Below are positions 52,166 to 61,232 of a stretch of 64,000 nucleotides of DNA, in pieces; position 1 is the stretch's first letter; each line of letters opens with the position of its first letter. The translations under genes were made by a program, and so were the position numbers. Source of the DNA: an uncultured Rhizobiaceae group bacterium. Its GTDB lineage: Bacteria; Pseudomonadota; Alphaproteobacteria; Rhizobiales; Rhizobiaceae. The notes beneath the pieces were generated by a model that had not been told where the DNA came from, searched no databases, and was given only the letters and a program-made list of their open reading frames with translations. The stretch covers positions 289,962-353,961 of the forward strand of contig CALGMR010000006.1 of assembly GCA_937958815.1 (NCBI GenBank), written 5' to 3'.

Positions 52166-53086
52166 TTAGATTTCGCTTAGCCGTGGTGGATTTGCTCCAT
52201 CTCGCGAAGCCGTAATTGCAGCCGCCTTGTTGGCGAATTCAAGCGCGGTTTGTATTGTCGCGTTCCCCAAACTTGCCATCTTGGATTTTTCCAATCCAAT
52301 TTGTTGGTTCAACGACGCGAGGAAACCAGCGCTGAAGGTATCGCCAGCACCTACCGTGTCAGCCACTTCGATTTTGACCGCATCAGCCGTTATCACACCT
52401 GATGCCGTATGGGCCTCTGAGCCTTCACCACCTCTGCTCAAGAGCACGATTGATGTCCCACCATCCAACCACTTTTGGATTGCTCCAGCATGATCACGGT
52501 CCGGTTCAATCCAGCTCAGATCCTCATCAGACACTTTCACAATATCGCAATGGGCAATCATGCGGTGAATACGTTCACGGTGTTTGACTTCGTCATCAAT
52601 GAAGCCAGGGCGGATATTAGGGTCTATATAAATGATGTGATCAGATGCGTTCTGGATCAAAAGAGATTCATAGGCGCTGCCACAAGGTTCCGGTATCAAA
52701 CTGATGCCACCAAACAAAAGCGTCGATACATTGTCTGGAATGGTCGGTAATTCGCTTGTGGTTATCATGCGGCCTGCAGAGCCTTCGTCATAGAAAGTGT
52801 AAACCGCATCGCCATCGCTGAGATCAACAACAGCCAGTGTCGTGGGTCTTGAAGAACGAATGCAAGAACCATGGCTGACACCTGCATCTTCCAAGCTCGC
52901 GATTAAACTGCGACCAAAGCCATCTGTTGAGACGCCCGAGAAGAAACCTGCGTCTTCTTCAAGACGGCCCAAGGCTATGGCAGTGTTGAAAACCGAACCG
53001 CCCGTGACAGGCCGCAACACATGTTCGCCATTGCCATTCGTATCTGGCAACATATCCATCAACGCTTCACCGCAACATAAAATCAT
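52166..53086 (-). CDS. fructokinase, PfkB family
   Basis: The start is ATG 53086 (MILCCGEALMDMLP), giving 306 residues. PfkB motifs are VTGGSVFNTAIALGRL near the N-terminus and the anion-hole/base motif VADTVGAGDTFSAGFLASL near the C-terminus (catalytic Asp in AGD). As the last gene of the polyol operon, after the sorbitol and mannitol dehydrogenases that both yield fructose, it should phosphorylate fructose. The start follows the mannitol dehydrogenase stop by about 70 bases, so co-transcription is likely. Confidence 0.87.
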   Translation of the reverse strand: MILCCGEALMDMLPDTNGNGEHVLRPVTGGSVFNTAIALGRLEEDAGFFSGVSTDGFGRSLIASLEDAGVSHGSCIRSSRPTTLAVVDLSDGDAVYTFYDEGSAGRMITTSELPTIPDNVSTLLFGGISLIPEPCGSAYESLLIQNASDHIIYIDPNIRPGFIDDEVKHRERIHRMIAHCDIVKVSDEDLSWIEPDRDHAGAIQKWLDGGTSIVLLSRGGEGSEAHTASGVITADAVKIEVADTVGAGDTFSAGFLASLNQQIGLEKSKMASLGNATIQTALEFANKAAAITASRDGANPPRLSEI

Positions 53087-53155
53087 CTTCAGTTCCCGTT
53101 CCAATTGTGCGCTTTGTGAAATGGTATGATCGCATTTGAAGCGATCTTAGAAGGC

Positions 53156-54628
53156 TCAAGCCTGGAGTTCCAAATAGCTCTTTAAAGTTGCTTCGGTTCC
53201 TTGCTGCCAAATCATGGTCAACCATTTGTCAAAGCTCTTTTGCAACCGATCGTTTGACGCCAAATCGCCATAGACATTGTCTTGATCCAACCATGCTTGT
53301 GGATTTGACTTCGCTTCTTTGGCAGCTTTTGTCAGCTCTTCCCAAATCGGATCATTGGGTTCAATTGTGCTGCCATCTTCACGACTGCCTTCACACATTC
53401 TCGCCCACAGTGCTTCCGCCAAAACCAAACCTTCAATGTCCGCTTCAGCTTCAAGTGCATCTCTCAAAACAGGCAGAAGAAATCCCGTGTGACGCGACGA
53501 GCCATCAAAGGCAACACGGCGCACCGTGTCGATGATGTCTGGATTTGAAAACCGGTAGTCAATCAATTGCACATAATCAAAAGGTGTGATGTCAGGCACC
53601 GGGTGAACGTGTGGCACAATTTCATCTTCAGCCGTTTTACGGAAAAATGCTCCGATCAATTCGTGTTCCATACAGCCGGATATGGATTCAACGGAAAGAA
53701 CTTCACCAGCATTGGAAACAATCTGGTGACCGCCGTTGAGAATGCGGATTTTCATGGCTTCATAGGTGTGGACATCACTTGAAAACGTCGCTCCAACTTT
53801 GTCCCAATCGGGTCGCCCGGCGCAAAATTTGTCTTCAATCACCCATTGGCGAAAGTTCTCATGGCTCACAGGAACGGCATCATCTATGCCAAATTCCAGT
53901 GCCAGTGCGATTTCATTTGGCCCTGTGGCGGGAACAATGCAATCCACCATAGAATTTGGGAACGTGCAGTTTTCGTCGATCCATGAAGCCAAACTTTGGT
54001 CGATCAAGCGCGCCAAGGACACAACGGTTTGGCGGCACAAATCACCATTGCCCTGCAAGTTGTCGCAGCTTTGAACCGTGAATGGGCCAACACCATTGTC
54101 GCGACGTTGTTTCAGTGCGGCAATAATAGCGCCAAATGCTGTGCGCGGCTTTGTTAAGTTTGCGACATCATGTTGGATGTCTTCATGGCCCCCATCAAAT
54201 TCGTTTGTGACAGGGTCAACATAATATCCACTCTCGGTCACGGTGAGTGACACGATGCGAATGGCTGGCTCGGACATTTTGGCTATGAGCGGCTGGTTGC
54301 CTTCTTCAATTGGCACGTAGTCGATCATCGAGCCCACCACTTCCGCCGATTTCCCTTTTGGATCGAGCTCAATCAACGTGGTGAGATAGTCTTGCTTTGC
54401 TAATTTCAATCGCTGCTGTTTGTCATAAGGTCGCACGCCCGCACCGATAATCGCCCAGTCAAGTGCCATGCCCAATTGCATCAAACGATGCAGATACCAA
54501 GATTGGTGGGCCCGATGAAAATTGCCCAAGCCAATATGAACGATGCCCGGCGTGAGACCATCGCGATCATAAGTTGGCCGTTTAATCGCTTCGGGCAAAT
54601 TGGGCAGCGTTTGGTTTGAGAGCTTCAT
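53156..54628 (-). CDS. mtlK: mannitol 2-dehydrogenase (polyol long-chain dehydrogenase)
   Basis: This 490-residue member of the polyol-specific long-chain dehydrogenase family has an NAD-binding start GIVHIGLGNFHRAHQSWYL, the catalytic Lys region MKIRILNGGHQIVSNAGEVL, and SLTVTESGYY and VQSCDNLQGNG. It oxidises D-mannitol (and often D-arabinitol or sorbitol) to the ketose. The C-terminus is complete (LKSYLELQA). It ends one base after the sorbitol dehydrogenase in the polyol operon, matching Rhodobacter smo/mtlK order. Confidence 0.93.
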   Translation of the reverse strand: MKLSNQTLPNLPEAIKRPTYDRDGLTPGIVHIGLGNFHRAHQSWYLHRLMQLGMALDWAIIGAGVRPYDKQQRLKLAKQDYLTTLIELDPKGKSAEVVGSMIDYVPIEEGNQPLIAKMSEPAIRIVSLTVTESGYYVDPVTNEFDGGHEDIQHDVANLTKPRTAFGAIIAALKQRRDNGVGPFTVQSCDNLQGNGDLCRQTVVSLARLIDQSLASWIDENCTFPNSMVDCIVPATGPNEIALALEFGIDDAVPVSHENFRQWVIEDKFCAGRPDWDKVGATFSSDVHTYEAMKIRILNGGHQIVSNAGEVLSVESISGCMEHELIGAFFRKTAEDEIVPHVHPVPDITPFDYVQLIDYRFSNPDIIDTVRRVAFDGSSRHTGFLLPVLRDALEAEADIEGLVLAEALWARMCEGSREDGSTIEPNDPIWEELTKAAKEAKSNPQAWLDQDNVYGDLASNDRLQKSFDKWLTMIWQQGTEATLKSYLELQA

Positions 54629-54629
54629 A

Positions 54630-55403
54630 TCAGTTCATCCACTGACCGCCGTCGACATTGTATGTCTGCGACAGAATATAATCAGATTCAGCGGACGCCA
54701 AAAATATGGCCATGCCGGAGAGATCTTGCGGAATGGCAAAGCGACCAGCGGGAACGCCAGCCTCTACTTCCGCTCGTTTCTCGCCCACCTTTTTGTTTTC
54801 CAGTTTGGCAAACATGGAATCGACGTGTTCCCAATGCTCGCCGTCCACTACACCTGGCGCAATTGCATTGACGTTGATGCCGTGTCGAATGAGGTTCAGC
54901 CCAGCAGATTGGGTCATGGAAATGACCGCTGCTTTGGTGGAACAATAGACCAGAACGAGGCTTTCACCTCGACGTCCGGCTTGCGAAGCCATGTTGATTA
55001 TTTTGCCGCCATGGCCTTGGGCAATCATTTGTATTGCAGCCGCCTGCATAGTGAACAATGTGCCAGCCACATTCACGGAATAGAGCTTTTCAAAACTTTC
55101 GCGCGTGATGTCCACGGTCTCGGCCGCATCAAACAAAGCGGCATTGTTGATCAGAATGTCCAACTTTCCAGCCTTGGAAACGACAGCATCCACTGCGGCG
55201 TCTATGCTGGATTGCTGGCTGACGTCCAAATGGACAGCATAGGCATTCTCACCCAGTTCGTCGGCGGTTTTTTCTGCGGCTGCCAAATTCAAATCCGCGA
55301 TGGCAACAGTTGCACCTTCGCGAATATAGGCTTCGGCAAAGCCGCGCCCAATGCCACGAGCAGCACCCGTGATCAACGCCGATTTGCCGTCCAGTCGCTT
55401 CAT
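54630..55403 (-). CDS. smoS: sorbitol dehydrogenase, short-chain type
   Basis: This 257-residue SDR enzyme has TGAARGIGRGFAEAYIREG (NAD motif), DLNLA with Asp marking NAD preference, NNAAL, and the catalytic Ser in NMASQAGRR with YCSTK (Tyr and Lys). The sequence follows SmoS/L-iditol 2-dehydrogenase of Rhodobacter. It oxidises D-sorbitol to D-fructose. It overlaps the ABC ATPase gene by 1 base and precedes mtlK, so it belongs to the polyol operon. Confidence 0.92.
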   Translation of the reverse strand: MKRLDGKSALITGAARGIGRGFAEAYIREGATVAIADLNLAAAEKTADELGENAYAVHLDVSQQSSIDAAVDAVVSKAGKLDILINNAALFDAAETVDITRESFEKLYSVNVAGTLFTMQAAAIQMIAQGHGGKIINMASQAGRRGESLVLVYCSTKAAVISMTQSAGLNLIRHGINVNAIAPGVVDGEHWEHVDSMFAKLENKKVGEKRAEVEAGVPAGRFAIPQDLSGMAIFLASAESDYILSQTYNVDGGQWMN

Positions 55404-56410
55404 CAGATGCGCAACCCAGCTTCATCGAATTTATGAATCTGAGATTTCTCGGGTGTCAGATAAACTTTGTCGCCGTGTTTCACAGCAACGTCGCCCGCAG
55501 CCCTCACTGTCATGGGGTCGCAACCTTCCACACCGTGAATGTGGATAAATGTGTCTGAGCCCAAATGTTCAGCCACGCCAACGGTGCCTTTCCAAGCGCC
55601 TTTTACAGCTTTGGTGGACACTTTGATGTGTTCGGGGCGAATGCCAATCGTGTGGGCCTTGTGCTTTTGAGCCTCTGCACCTTCGAGCAAATTCATTTTG
55701 GGTGAGCCGATGAAACCCGCGACAAATTTGTTGCGCGGTGAATGATAAAGCTCAAGCGGTGTTCCCACTTGTTCAATCACACCAGCCTGCAACACGACAA
55801 TTCGGTCGGCCATGGTCATGGCTTCCACCTGATCGTGTGTCACATAGATCATTGTTGTTTTGAGGCGCTTGTGCATCTCGCTGATTTCAAGACGCATTCC
55901 AACGCGCAATGCAGCATCAAGGTTTGACAAAGGTTCATCAAACAAGAATGCGGACGGTTCGCGCACAATGGCCCGACCAATAGCAACACGCTGGCGTTGT
56001 CCGCCTGATAATTGGCCAGGCTTACGATCCAGATAATCGGTTAAGTTCAACGACTTTGCAGCAGCTTCAATGCGGATATTTTGCTCGTCTTCAGACATGC
56101 CTGCCATACGCATGGGGAATGCAATATTTTTGCGAACCGTCATATGCGGGTAAAGCGCATATGATTGAAACACCATGGCCAAGCCGCGTTTGGACGGAGA
56201 CACTTCGGTCATATCTTCGCCATCGATCAAAACTTGACCTTCTGTGGTGTCTTCAAGACCCGCAATCAGGCGCAAAAGCGTGGATTTACCACAACCAGAC
56301 GGCCCAACAAAGACTGCAAATTCGCCCTCTTCGATTGTCAAATTCAATGGTGGGATTACTTCGGTATCACCGAATTTTTTCACCACATCTTTAAGTACGA
56401 TCTGTCCCAT
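55403..56410 (-). CDS. smoK: polyol ABC transporter ATP-binding protein
   Basis: The start is ATG 56410 ([14 protein letters not shown]) with AAGGA upstream, giving 335 residues. Walker A is [13 protein letters not shown], the ABC signature is [14 protein letters not shown], and Walker B is [11 protein letters not shown], with H in [11 protein letters not shown]. The C-terminal OB/TOBE domain (after about residue 240) is that of MalK/UgpC-type ATPases. It powers uptake by the two permeases encoded upstream. The last gene of the transporter set, it overlaps smoS by one base. Confidence 0.93.
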   Translation of the reverse strand: MGQIVLKDVVKKFGDTEVIPPLNLTIEEGEFAVFVGPSGCGKSTLLRLIAGLEDTTEGQVLIDGEDMTEVSPSKRGLAMVFQSYALYPHMTVRKNIAFPMRMAGMSEDEQNIRIEAAAKSLNLTDYLDRKPGQLSGGQRQRVAIGRAIVREPSAFLFDEPLSNLDAALRVGMRLEISEMHKRLKTTMIYVTHDQVEAMTMADRIVVLQAGVIEQVGTPLELYHSPRNKFVAGFIGSPKMNLLEGAEAQKHKAHTIGIRPEHIKVSTKAVKGAWKGTVGVAEHLGSDTFIHIHGVEGCDPMTVRAAGDVAVKHGDKVYLTPEKSQIHKFDEAGLRI

Positions 56411-56421
56411 GTGGTGTATCC

Positions 56422-57255
56422 TTATTTGACAGCGCCGAAGGTCAGGCCTTGGACGAGTTGTTTTTGGCAGAACCAACCCAACACAACGATTGGGCCAACG
56501 GCTGCGGCTGAGACTGCGGACAGACGACCGAAGAACAATCCTTCAGGTGCGCGGTTGCCTTCAATCAGTTTTGAAAGAGTTGCGGCTTCGGTGGTTGTGA
56601 GACGTACGGTCCAATAGGCTTCGTTCCAGCAAAAGATGAAGCACAGCAGAGCTGTAGAGGCGATGCCTCCCCAAGCCAGTGGAATGAGAATCTCTTTAAT
56701 CTCACCCCAAGTGTTCACACCATCCATTTGGCCCGCTTCAATAATGTCTTTTGGAATTTCTTTGAAATATGTGAAAAGCATCCAAACGACGATTGGCAGA
56801 TTGACGAGTGTCAGCACCAGAATGACTGCAAAATGCGTGTCGAAAATACCGAGACTTTTTGCAAGAAACGTCATTGGGTAGAGCACGGCAGCTGCGGGCA
56901 ACATCTTTGTCGAAAGCATCCACATGAGGATGTCTTTGGTGTGTCGCGCAGGATTAAAGGCCATAGCGTAAGCGGCAGGAATGCCGACAAACAATGCAAC
57001 ACCAGTTGCAAGAACGGATGTGACGACTGAGTTGGTGGCAAAGCGCCAATAGTCGTAATTCTCCGTCATGTTCAAATAGTTGTCGAGCGTTGGGGTGAAG
57101 AAGAACAGGAATTCGGGCTTCACAGCATCGGCATCGGTTTTGAAGCTGGTTAGAATCAGCCAAAAGATTGGGAAGAAGAACACCAACGCGACAATCCAAG
57201 CCAAAGCCGGACGTCCGTAAATTCCAAGTTTCGAGGTTTGAGCAACAATAGCCAT
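56422..57255 (-). CDS. smoG: polyol ABC transporter permease 2
   Basis: This 277-residue MalG-type permease has six membrane helices. The EAA loop is [27 protein letters not shown], which contacts the ATPase. N-terminal [25 protein letters not shown] is typical. It pairs with SmoF to form the channel for sorbitol/mannitol uptake. It lies 11 bases before smoK and 12 bases after smoF. Confidence 0.92.
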   Translation of the reverse strand: MAIVAQTSKLGIYGRPALAWIVALVFFFPIFWLILTSFKTDADAVKPEFLFFFTPTLDNYLNMTENYDYWRFATNSVVTSVLATGVALFVGIPAAYAMAFNPARHTKDILMWMLSTKMLPAAAVLYPMTFLAKSLGIFDTHFAVILVLTLVNLPIVVWMLFTYFKEIPKDIIEAGQMDGVNTWGEIKEILIPLAWGGIASTALLCFIFCWNEAYWTVRLTTTEAATLSKLIEGNRAPEGLFFGRLSAVSAAAVGPIVVLGWFCQKQLVQGLTFGAVK

Positions 57256-57267
57256 GGTCTTTTCCCC

Positions 57268-58206
57268 TTATTCCATCAACGTCTTGCCAACGGCGCGCAG
57301 CAAGAAGATTGCGACGATGTTGGCTAAGATGACTGCGAAAATGCCGGTGGCGCTGGCAGCGCCGATATTGTTGTTGGCAAATTCACCAATGAGGTAAGGC
57401 AAGTTTTTATTGCCGTTGCCCCGGCTAACGATCTCAATCTCTGCATAAAGCGATAGATGAAAAATAGCTTGGATCATCACAACAATCGCCATTGGTCGAG
57501 CCAAATGTGGGAGCGTCAGAAAACGGAACTGCGACCACTTTCCAGCACCGTCGAGAATGGCAGCTTCTTTCTGCTGCTCGTCTTCTGATTGAAGTGACGT
57601 CATGAAGATCAGGACAGCGAAAGGGGTCCATTGCCAAGTGACCATCATGATGACGGCATAAGCAGATGTTTGCGTCGCTCGGAAAGAGATCGGTTTGAAC
57701 TCTGGCCACAGCGAGAAGAACCATCCCACAACAGGAGCGTCGCGCATGGATGCAATGACACTGTTGATACCTTCAATGGCCAATCCATTTAACCCCAAAA
57801 CAGGGTCAAGGATCATGTTGATCCACAACACGGCGTTCACCGCAGGCATGATGAAAAATGGCGAGATCAGCAGAACACGCACGATGCCCTGCCCCGGAAA
57901 AACTTTGTTGATCAGCACGGCGATCATCACGCCGAAAAACACAGTGAGAAATAAAATTCCGCCGACGATCAACAGACTGTTCTGGATCGCGAATAAGAAA
58001 TCTTTGGAGTCAAGAACGAATGCGTAATTGCCAAAACCACGCCAATTATCGATGGACGGTGTTGTCCATTCAGGGCGGTTAAGACTGGCCAGAACATAAC
58101 GGATGAACGAGAAAAATAGCGTCATTCCAAGCGGAACGAGCATCCAGAACAATAACAGAATGACAGCAGGCGCTTGAAGAAGGCGAGGAAGTCTTCGACT
58201 GGACAT
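57268..58206 (-). CDS. smoF: polyol ABC transporter permease 1
   Basis: This 312-residue MalF-type permease begins with a helix LLQAPAVILLLFWMLVPLGMTLFF. The EAA loop reads EAAILDGAGKWSQFRFLTLPHLARPM. It forms the heterodimeric channel with SmoG. A strong hairpin lies between it and the upstream substrate-binding gene, so permease transcripts may be less abundant than those of smoE. An ATP-binding partner is smoK. Confidence 0.92.
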   Translation of the reverse strand: MSSRRLPRLLQAPAVILLLFWMLVPLGMTLFFSFIRYVLASLNRPEWTTPSIDNWRGFGNYAFVLDSKDFLFAIQNSLLIVGGILFLTVFFGVMIAVLINKVFPGQGIVRVLLISPFFIMPAVNAVLWINMILDPVLGLNGLAIEGINSVIASMRDAPVVGWFFSLWPEFKPISFRATQTSAYAVIMMVTWQWTPFAVLIFMTSLQSEDEQQKEAAILDGAGKWSQFRFLTLPHLARPMAIVVMIQAIFHLSLYAEIEIVSRGNGNKNLPYLIGEFANNNIGAASATGIFAVILANIVAIFLLRAVGKTLME

Positions 58207-58330
58207 GACAAAATCTCCTCTGCAGAATCAAAGGTTCCGCGACAACGTGTGGGCCGGAATTTGGTGACTATAGCGCATTCAAATGGCCATTGGGCCAGTG
58301 CAATCGATTGAGTTTGCGCATTTAGGCAAA

Positions 58331-58360
58331 AAAGGCCCGATATGAATATCGGGCCTTTTT
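58331..58360 (-). terminator. Rho-independent terminator between smoE and smoF
   Basis: A 13-base near-perfect stem (AAAGGCCCGATAT / ATATCGGGCCTTT) with a tiny loop is followed on the minus strand by a run of T. It lies 12 bases after the smoE stop and 125 bases before smoF. Partial termination here would give more binding protein than permease, a common arrangement in sugar ABC operons. Confidence 0.85.
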
Positions 58361-58371
58361 ACTAGCGGTTA

Positions 58372-59682
58372 TTAATAACCAGCTTCTTTCATGATCTTGG
58401 CTGCAGCCTCTTGAGAAGCTTTCAAAGCTTCATCAACAGACTTTGCACCGGAAAGAGCCGCAGCCATTTCCTGAGCAACCACACCACCAACTTCCGGGAA
58501 TTCCGGAATAGCAGCGAACTGTACGCCTACGTAAGGCTTGATGTCTGTTGCAGCTGGTGCAGCAGATTCAATCGCAGCCATCTCAGCAGCAGCAAATGGT
58601 GCAGCAGCTTGGAATTCAGCAGACGCGTAAGTTGATGCACGTGTACCAGTTGGAACACTGCCCCAACCGAAGTCTGGGTGTGCAGCTACAGCTTGGATGT
58701 ACTCTTTAGAAGTAGACCATTCGATGAACTTCTTAGCTTCCTCGGTGTTTTCTGTACCGGTTGGAACAGCCATAGCCCAAGCCCAAAGCCAGTTTGCACC
58801 TACTGGGTTACCAGCATTTGGAGACTGTGCGTAAGCAACACCATCAACTTTCAAGAAAGATGCAGCGATAGTCGCATCAATCCACATGCCACATTTGCCT
58901 TCGTTGTACAGCGCGAGGATTTCGTTGAAGGAGTTACCTTCAGATCCTGGAGGGCCATATTTACCGAGCAAGTTAACATATGCGTTGATTGCAGCTTTCC
59001 ACTGAGGAGTGTCGATAGTTGGCTTGAAATCTTTGTCGAACCAAGCGCCACCGAATGAGTTCACCATAGTTGTGATGAACGCCATGTTGTCGCCCCAACC
59101 TGGCTTACCGCGCAAGCATGCACCGTAAACACCAGCGTCTGGCTTGTGCATTGCTGCAGCAGCCTTCGTGATGTTGTCCCAGCTGTCGTTGTCTTTGATT
59201 GCAACACCGGCAGCGTCAGCAAGATCTTTACGGTACATAACCATTGAAGATTCGCCGTAGAACGGAGCAGCATAAAGCGTACCATTGTAAGACAAACCAT
59301 TGCGCATTGCTGGCAAAATGTCGTCTACGTCGTAAGATGCACCGAAGTTCAAAGGCTCAATCCAGCCTGCTTTACCCCAGATTGGAGCTTCTTGCATGCC
59401 GATATTGATGATGTCGTACTGACCACCGCCTGTAGCAGTGTCTGAAGTAACCTGCTCGCGCAAAACGCCTTCTTCAAGAGAAACCCAGTTCAACTTAACA
59501 CCAGTTTTCTTAGTGTAAGCTTCAGCGACTTTCTTCATGTTTTCCATGTGACCGTTGTTTACGATCGCGATGGTAAGAGATTTTGCATGTCCGTCTGCAA
59601 ATGCAGAAGTAGCGCTAAGCGCCATTACAGAACCGGCAACGATGCCGAGTGCTGATTTGGAAATCATTTTTCCGAGTTTCAT
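58372..59682 (-). CDS. smoE: sorbitol/mannitol ABC transporter substrate-binding protein
   Basis: The start is ATG 59682 with GGGAGGA upstream, giving 436 residues. A Sec signal (SALGIVAGSVMALSATSAFA) is followed by the mature type-1 family solute-binding fold: SLTIAIVNNGHMENMKKVAEAYTKKTGV, GQYDIINIGMQEAPIWG and GTLYAAPFYGESSMVMYRKDL. It captures polyols in the periplasm for SmoF/SmoG/SmoK. Codons and A/T-rich wobble choice look like those of a highly expressed gene. A promoter with LacI-type operators lies just upstream. Confidence 0.93.
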   Translation of the reverse strand: MKLGKMISKSALGIVAGSVMALSATSAFADGHAKSLTIAIVNNGHMENMKKVAEAYTKKTGVKLNWVSLEEGVLREQVTSDTATGGGQYDIINIGMQEAPIWGKAGWIEPLNFGASYDVDDILPAMRNGLSYNGTLYAAPFYGESSMVMYRKDLADAAGVAIKDNDSWDNITKAAAAMHKPDAGVYGACLRGKPGWGDNMAFITTMVNSFGGAWFDKDFKPTIDTPQWKAAINAYVNLLGKYGPPGSEGNSFNEILALYNEGKCGMWIDATIAASFLKVDGVAYAQSPNAGNPVGANWLWAWAMAVPTGTENTEEAKKFIEWSTSKEYIQAVAAHPDFGWGSVPTGTRASTYASAEFQAAAPFAAAEMAAIESAAPAATDIKPYVGVQFAAIPEFPEVGGVVAQEMAAALSGAKSVDEALKASQEAAAKIMKEAGY

Positions 59683-59715
59683 CGTGATTCCTCCCTGGGG
59701 TAAGATGATCTGGAA

Positions 59716-59785
59716 AAAATAGGTCAGCTTCACAGCTTGAGTCAACACAAAACTTTACCCCTGTAAAATTTGTTTACATGTGAAC
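59716..59785 (-). promoter_or_regulatory. smoE promoter with two inverted-repeat operators
   Basis: On the minus strand, -35 TTGACT (59740-59745), 18-base spacer, -10 TATTTT (59716-59721). Upstream are two inverted repeats: TTTAC-N4-GTAAA (59754-59767) and GTTTACATGTGAAC (59772-59785, one mismatch), centred 18 bases apart. The LacI-family gene next to them is the likely regulator; sites upstream of -35 would suit activation or looping. Confidence 0.55.
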
Positions 59786-60811
59786 TTATGCCGACTCTCG
59801 CATAATCAGCTTTCCTTCGAACAAAACATCGGGCCGATCAGCTGGTTTGCTGTCCCCGTTGATCATTCCAAAAAGAAGTTCAACGCTGTGCTCTGCAATG
59901 GAGCTGTAATCTTGTGCTACTGTGGTGAGCGGTGGGCATGTGAATTGCGATTGCGGGTGGTCATCGTGACCGGCAATTCGAAGCGTACGCCCTTCTCCAT
60001 ATCCAACTTTAATTCCGTTTTGATACGCCGCAGCGATCAGCCCAACCGCTAGGCGGTCATTGCTGCACAACACTGTTTGAGATGGAAGCTTGCCTTCTTT
60101 GATCAATCGATTTCCTTCAATCAGACCAATTGATTCAAAATCCCAGCCGCTGCGCGCAACTTGCAAAATCATAGGCTCGTGCCCCAAAGATTGCATGGTT
60201 TTCACATATGCATCGCGACGTTTGTTGGCGTTTGGGTTAACTGGCTCCATTTCAAAGAAACACGGGGGCTCCCCCGTTCGGCATAGATAGTTCACCATGA
60301 GACCTATGCTTTGAAAGTTGTCTGAACCTACAAACGCTTCGCCAACATTGACGTTGCTGTCAAAGACAATGGTGGGCACTTCTTGTGTGAAACTCTGCAC
60401 GCTTTCAAAATCGGAATTCCGGCCCAATGGCGCAATCAAGGCTCCTGCGGGGCGCAATGATTGCAATGTAGCCAGTGCATTGTTTTCCAACTCTTGCTGC
60501 CCGTGTGAACTGAACACCAACGGCCAAAAGCCCGCATCTATACATCGACGTTCGATCATACGTACAATTTCGGCGAAGAAAGGGTCAGCCGAATACGGCA
60601 CAACAATACCGATCGTTTTCGTCAATTTTCGATTTTGATTTATGGCGAAAATGTTGGGACGGTAGTCGTATTTTGCCAAAGCAATTTTGATCTTGGCACG
60701 CGTGGATTCTCGAACGCTGTCAGGATCATTGAAGTATTTCGAAAGGGTTGGTCGAGAGATTCCGCTGACCTCCGCCAATTCTTCCATGGTGTTGACCTTG
60801 CGTCCAGCCAC
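59786..60811 (-). CDS. LacI-family regulator of the polyol operon
   Basis: This 341-residue LacI/GalR regulator has an N-terminal helix-turn-helix (TMEELAEVSGISRPTLSKYFNDPDSVRESTRAKI) and hinge (YDYRPNIFA), then a periplasmic-binding-protein-like effector domain (TIGIVVPYSADPFFAEIVRMIERR). It is encoded directly upstream of smoE in the same direction, and two inverted repeats sit between the genes. The effector is probably a polyol or a derived sugar. Some polyol operons are controlled instead by AraC-type or DeoR-type proteins, so specificity is inferred from neighbours. Confidence 0.88.
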   Translation of the reverse strand: MAGRKVNTMEELAEVSGISRPTLSKYFNDPDSVRESTRAKIKIALAKYDYRPNIFAINQNRKLTKTIGIVVPYSADPFFAEIVRMIERRCIDAGFWPLVFSSHGQQELENNALATLQSLRPAGALIAPLGRNSDFESVQSFTQEVPTIVFDSNVNVGEAFVGSDNFQSIGLMVNYLCRTGEPPCFFEMEPVNPNANKRRDAYVKTMQSLGHEPMILQVARSGWDFESIGLIEGNRLIKEGKLPSQTVLCSNDRLAVGLIAAAYQNGIKVGYGEGRTLRIAGHDDHPQSQFTCPPLTTVAQDYSSIAEHSVELLFGMINGDSKPADRPDVLFEGKLIMRESA

Positions 60812-61232
60812 CTCAATTCCTCCTCCTCACAGTGATGCCATTGCCCTCTTTTGGGGTTCTTATCAGCATCCAAAAAAATTTACGCGCGTCATTTTTTTGT
60901 TGATAGTTAAATTCGAAATTCAAGTTTGGTCAAGGCTTGCGATGCGATCAGGTGGGTATTGTTGTCTTGTTGATGTTAAGTTCGTTGTTCCCCCTTGGCT
61001 CGACCATACCGCCAAAAAGCCTTCAAATGCGGGGCTGCTGAAGGGCAATTGATGCCTGGAGAAAACCAAAAAGTGGCGTTCAGACTGCAAAAACCTAAAA
61101 TTACCTATGGAAAGTTTGATCGATCAAATACAAGAATTGAGCAATCGTCGGTCGGCAAAAAACATCACAAACTTAACAAGCCATGGCCTTGTGTGCAGTG
61201 AAGCCCGCGCACTTAACTCTTGAAAACGTGTA
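60812..61232. other. intergenic region upstream of lacI gene
   Basis: This stretch of 421 bases has no convincing gene. It carries the lacI promoter (leftward) and a perfect 14-base palindrome TTTGATCGATCAAA (61115-61128). A 68-codon plus-strand frame (60995-61201) starts with TTG, has no ribosome site and no recognisable domain. Confidence 0.5.
61115..61128. promoter_or_regulatory. 14-base perfect palindrome
   Basis: TTTGATCGATCAAA is fully self-complementary, with a central CG as in LacI-family operators. It lies about 300 bases upstream of the lacI start and 105 bases after the gntR stop. No promoter is evident beside it. Confidence 0.35.

Noticed and set aside
54600..55436. 278-codon plus-strand frame opposite smoS
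   Set aside because: Shadow of the sorbitol dehydrogenase gene, whose motifs are complete on the other strand.
60995..61201. 68-codon frame in the gap upstream of lacI
   Set aside because: TTG start without ribosome site; sequence shows no domain and I cannot support it as a gene.
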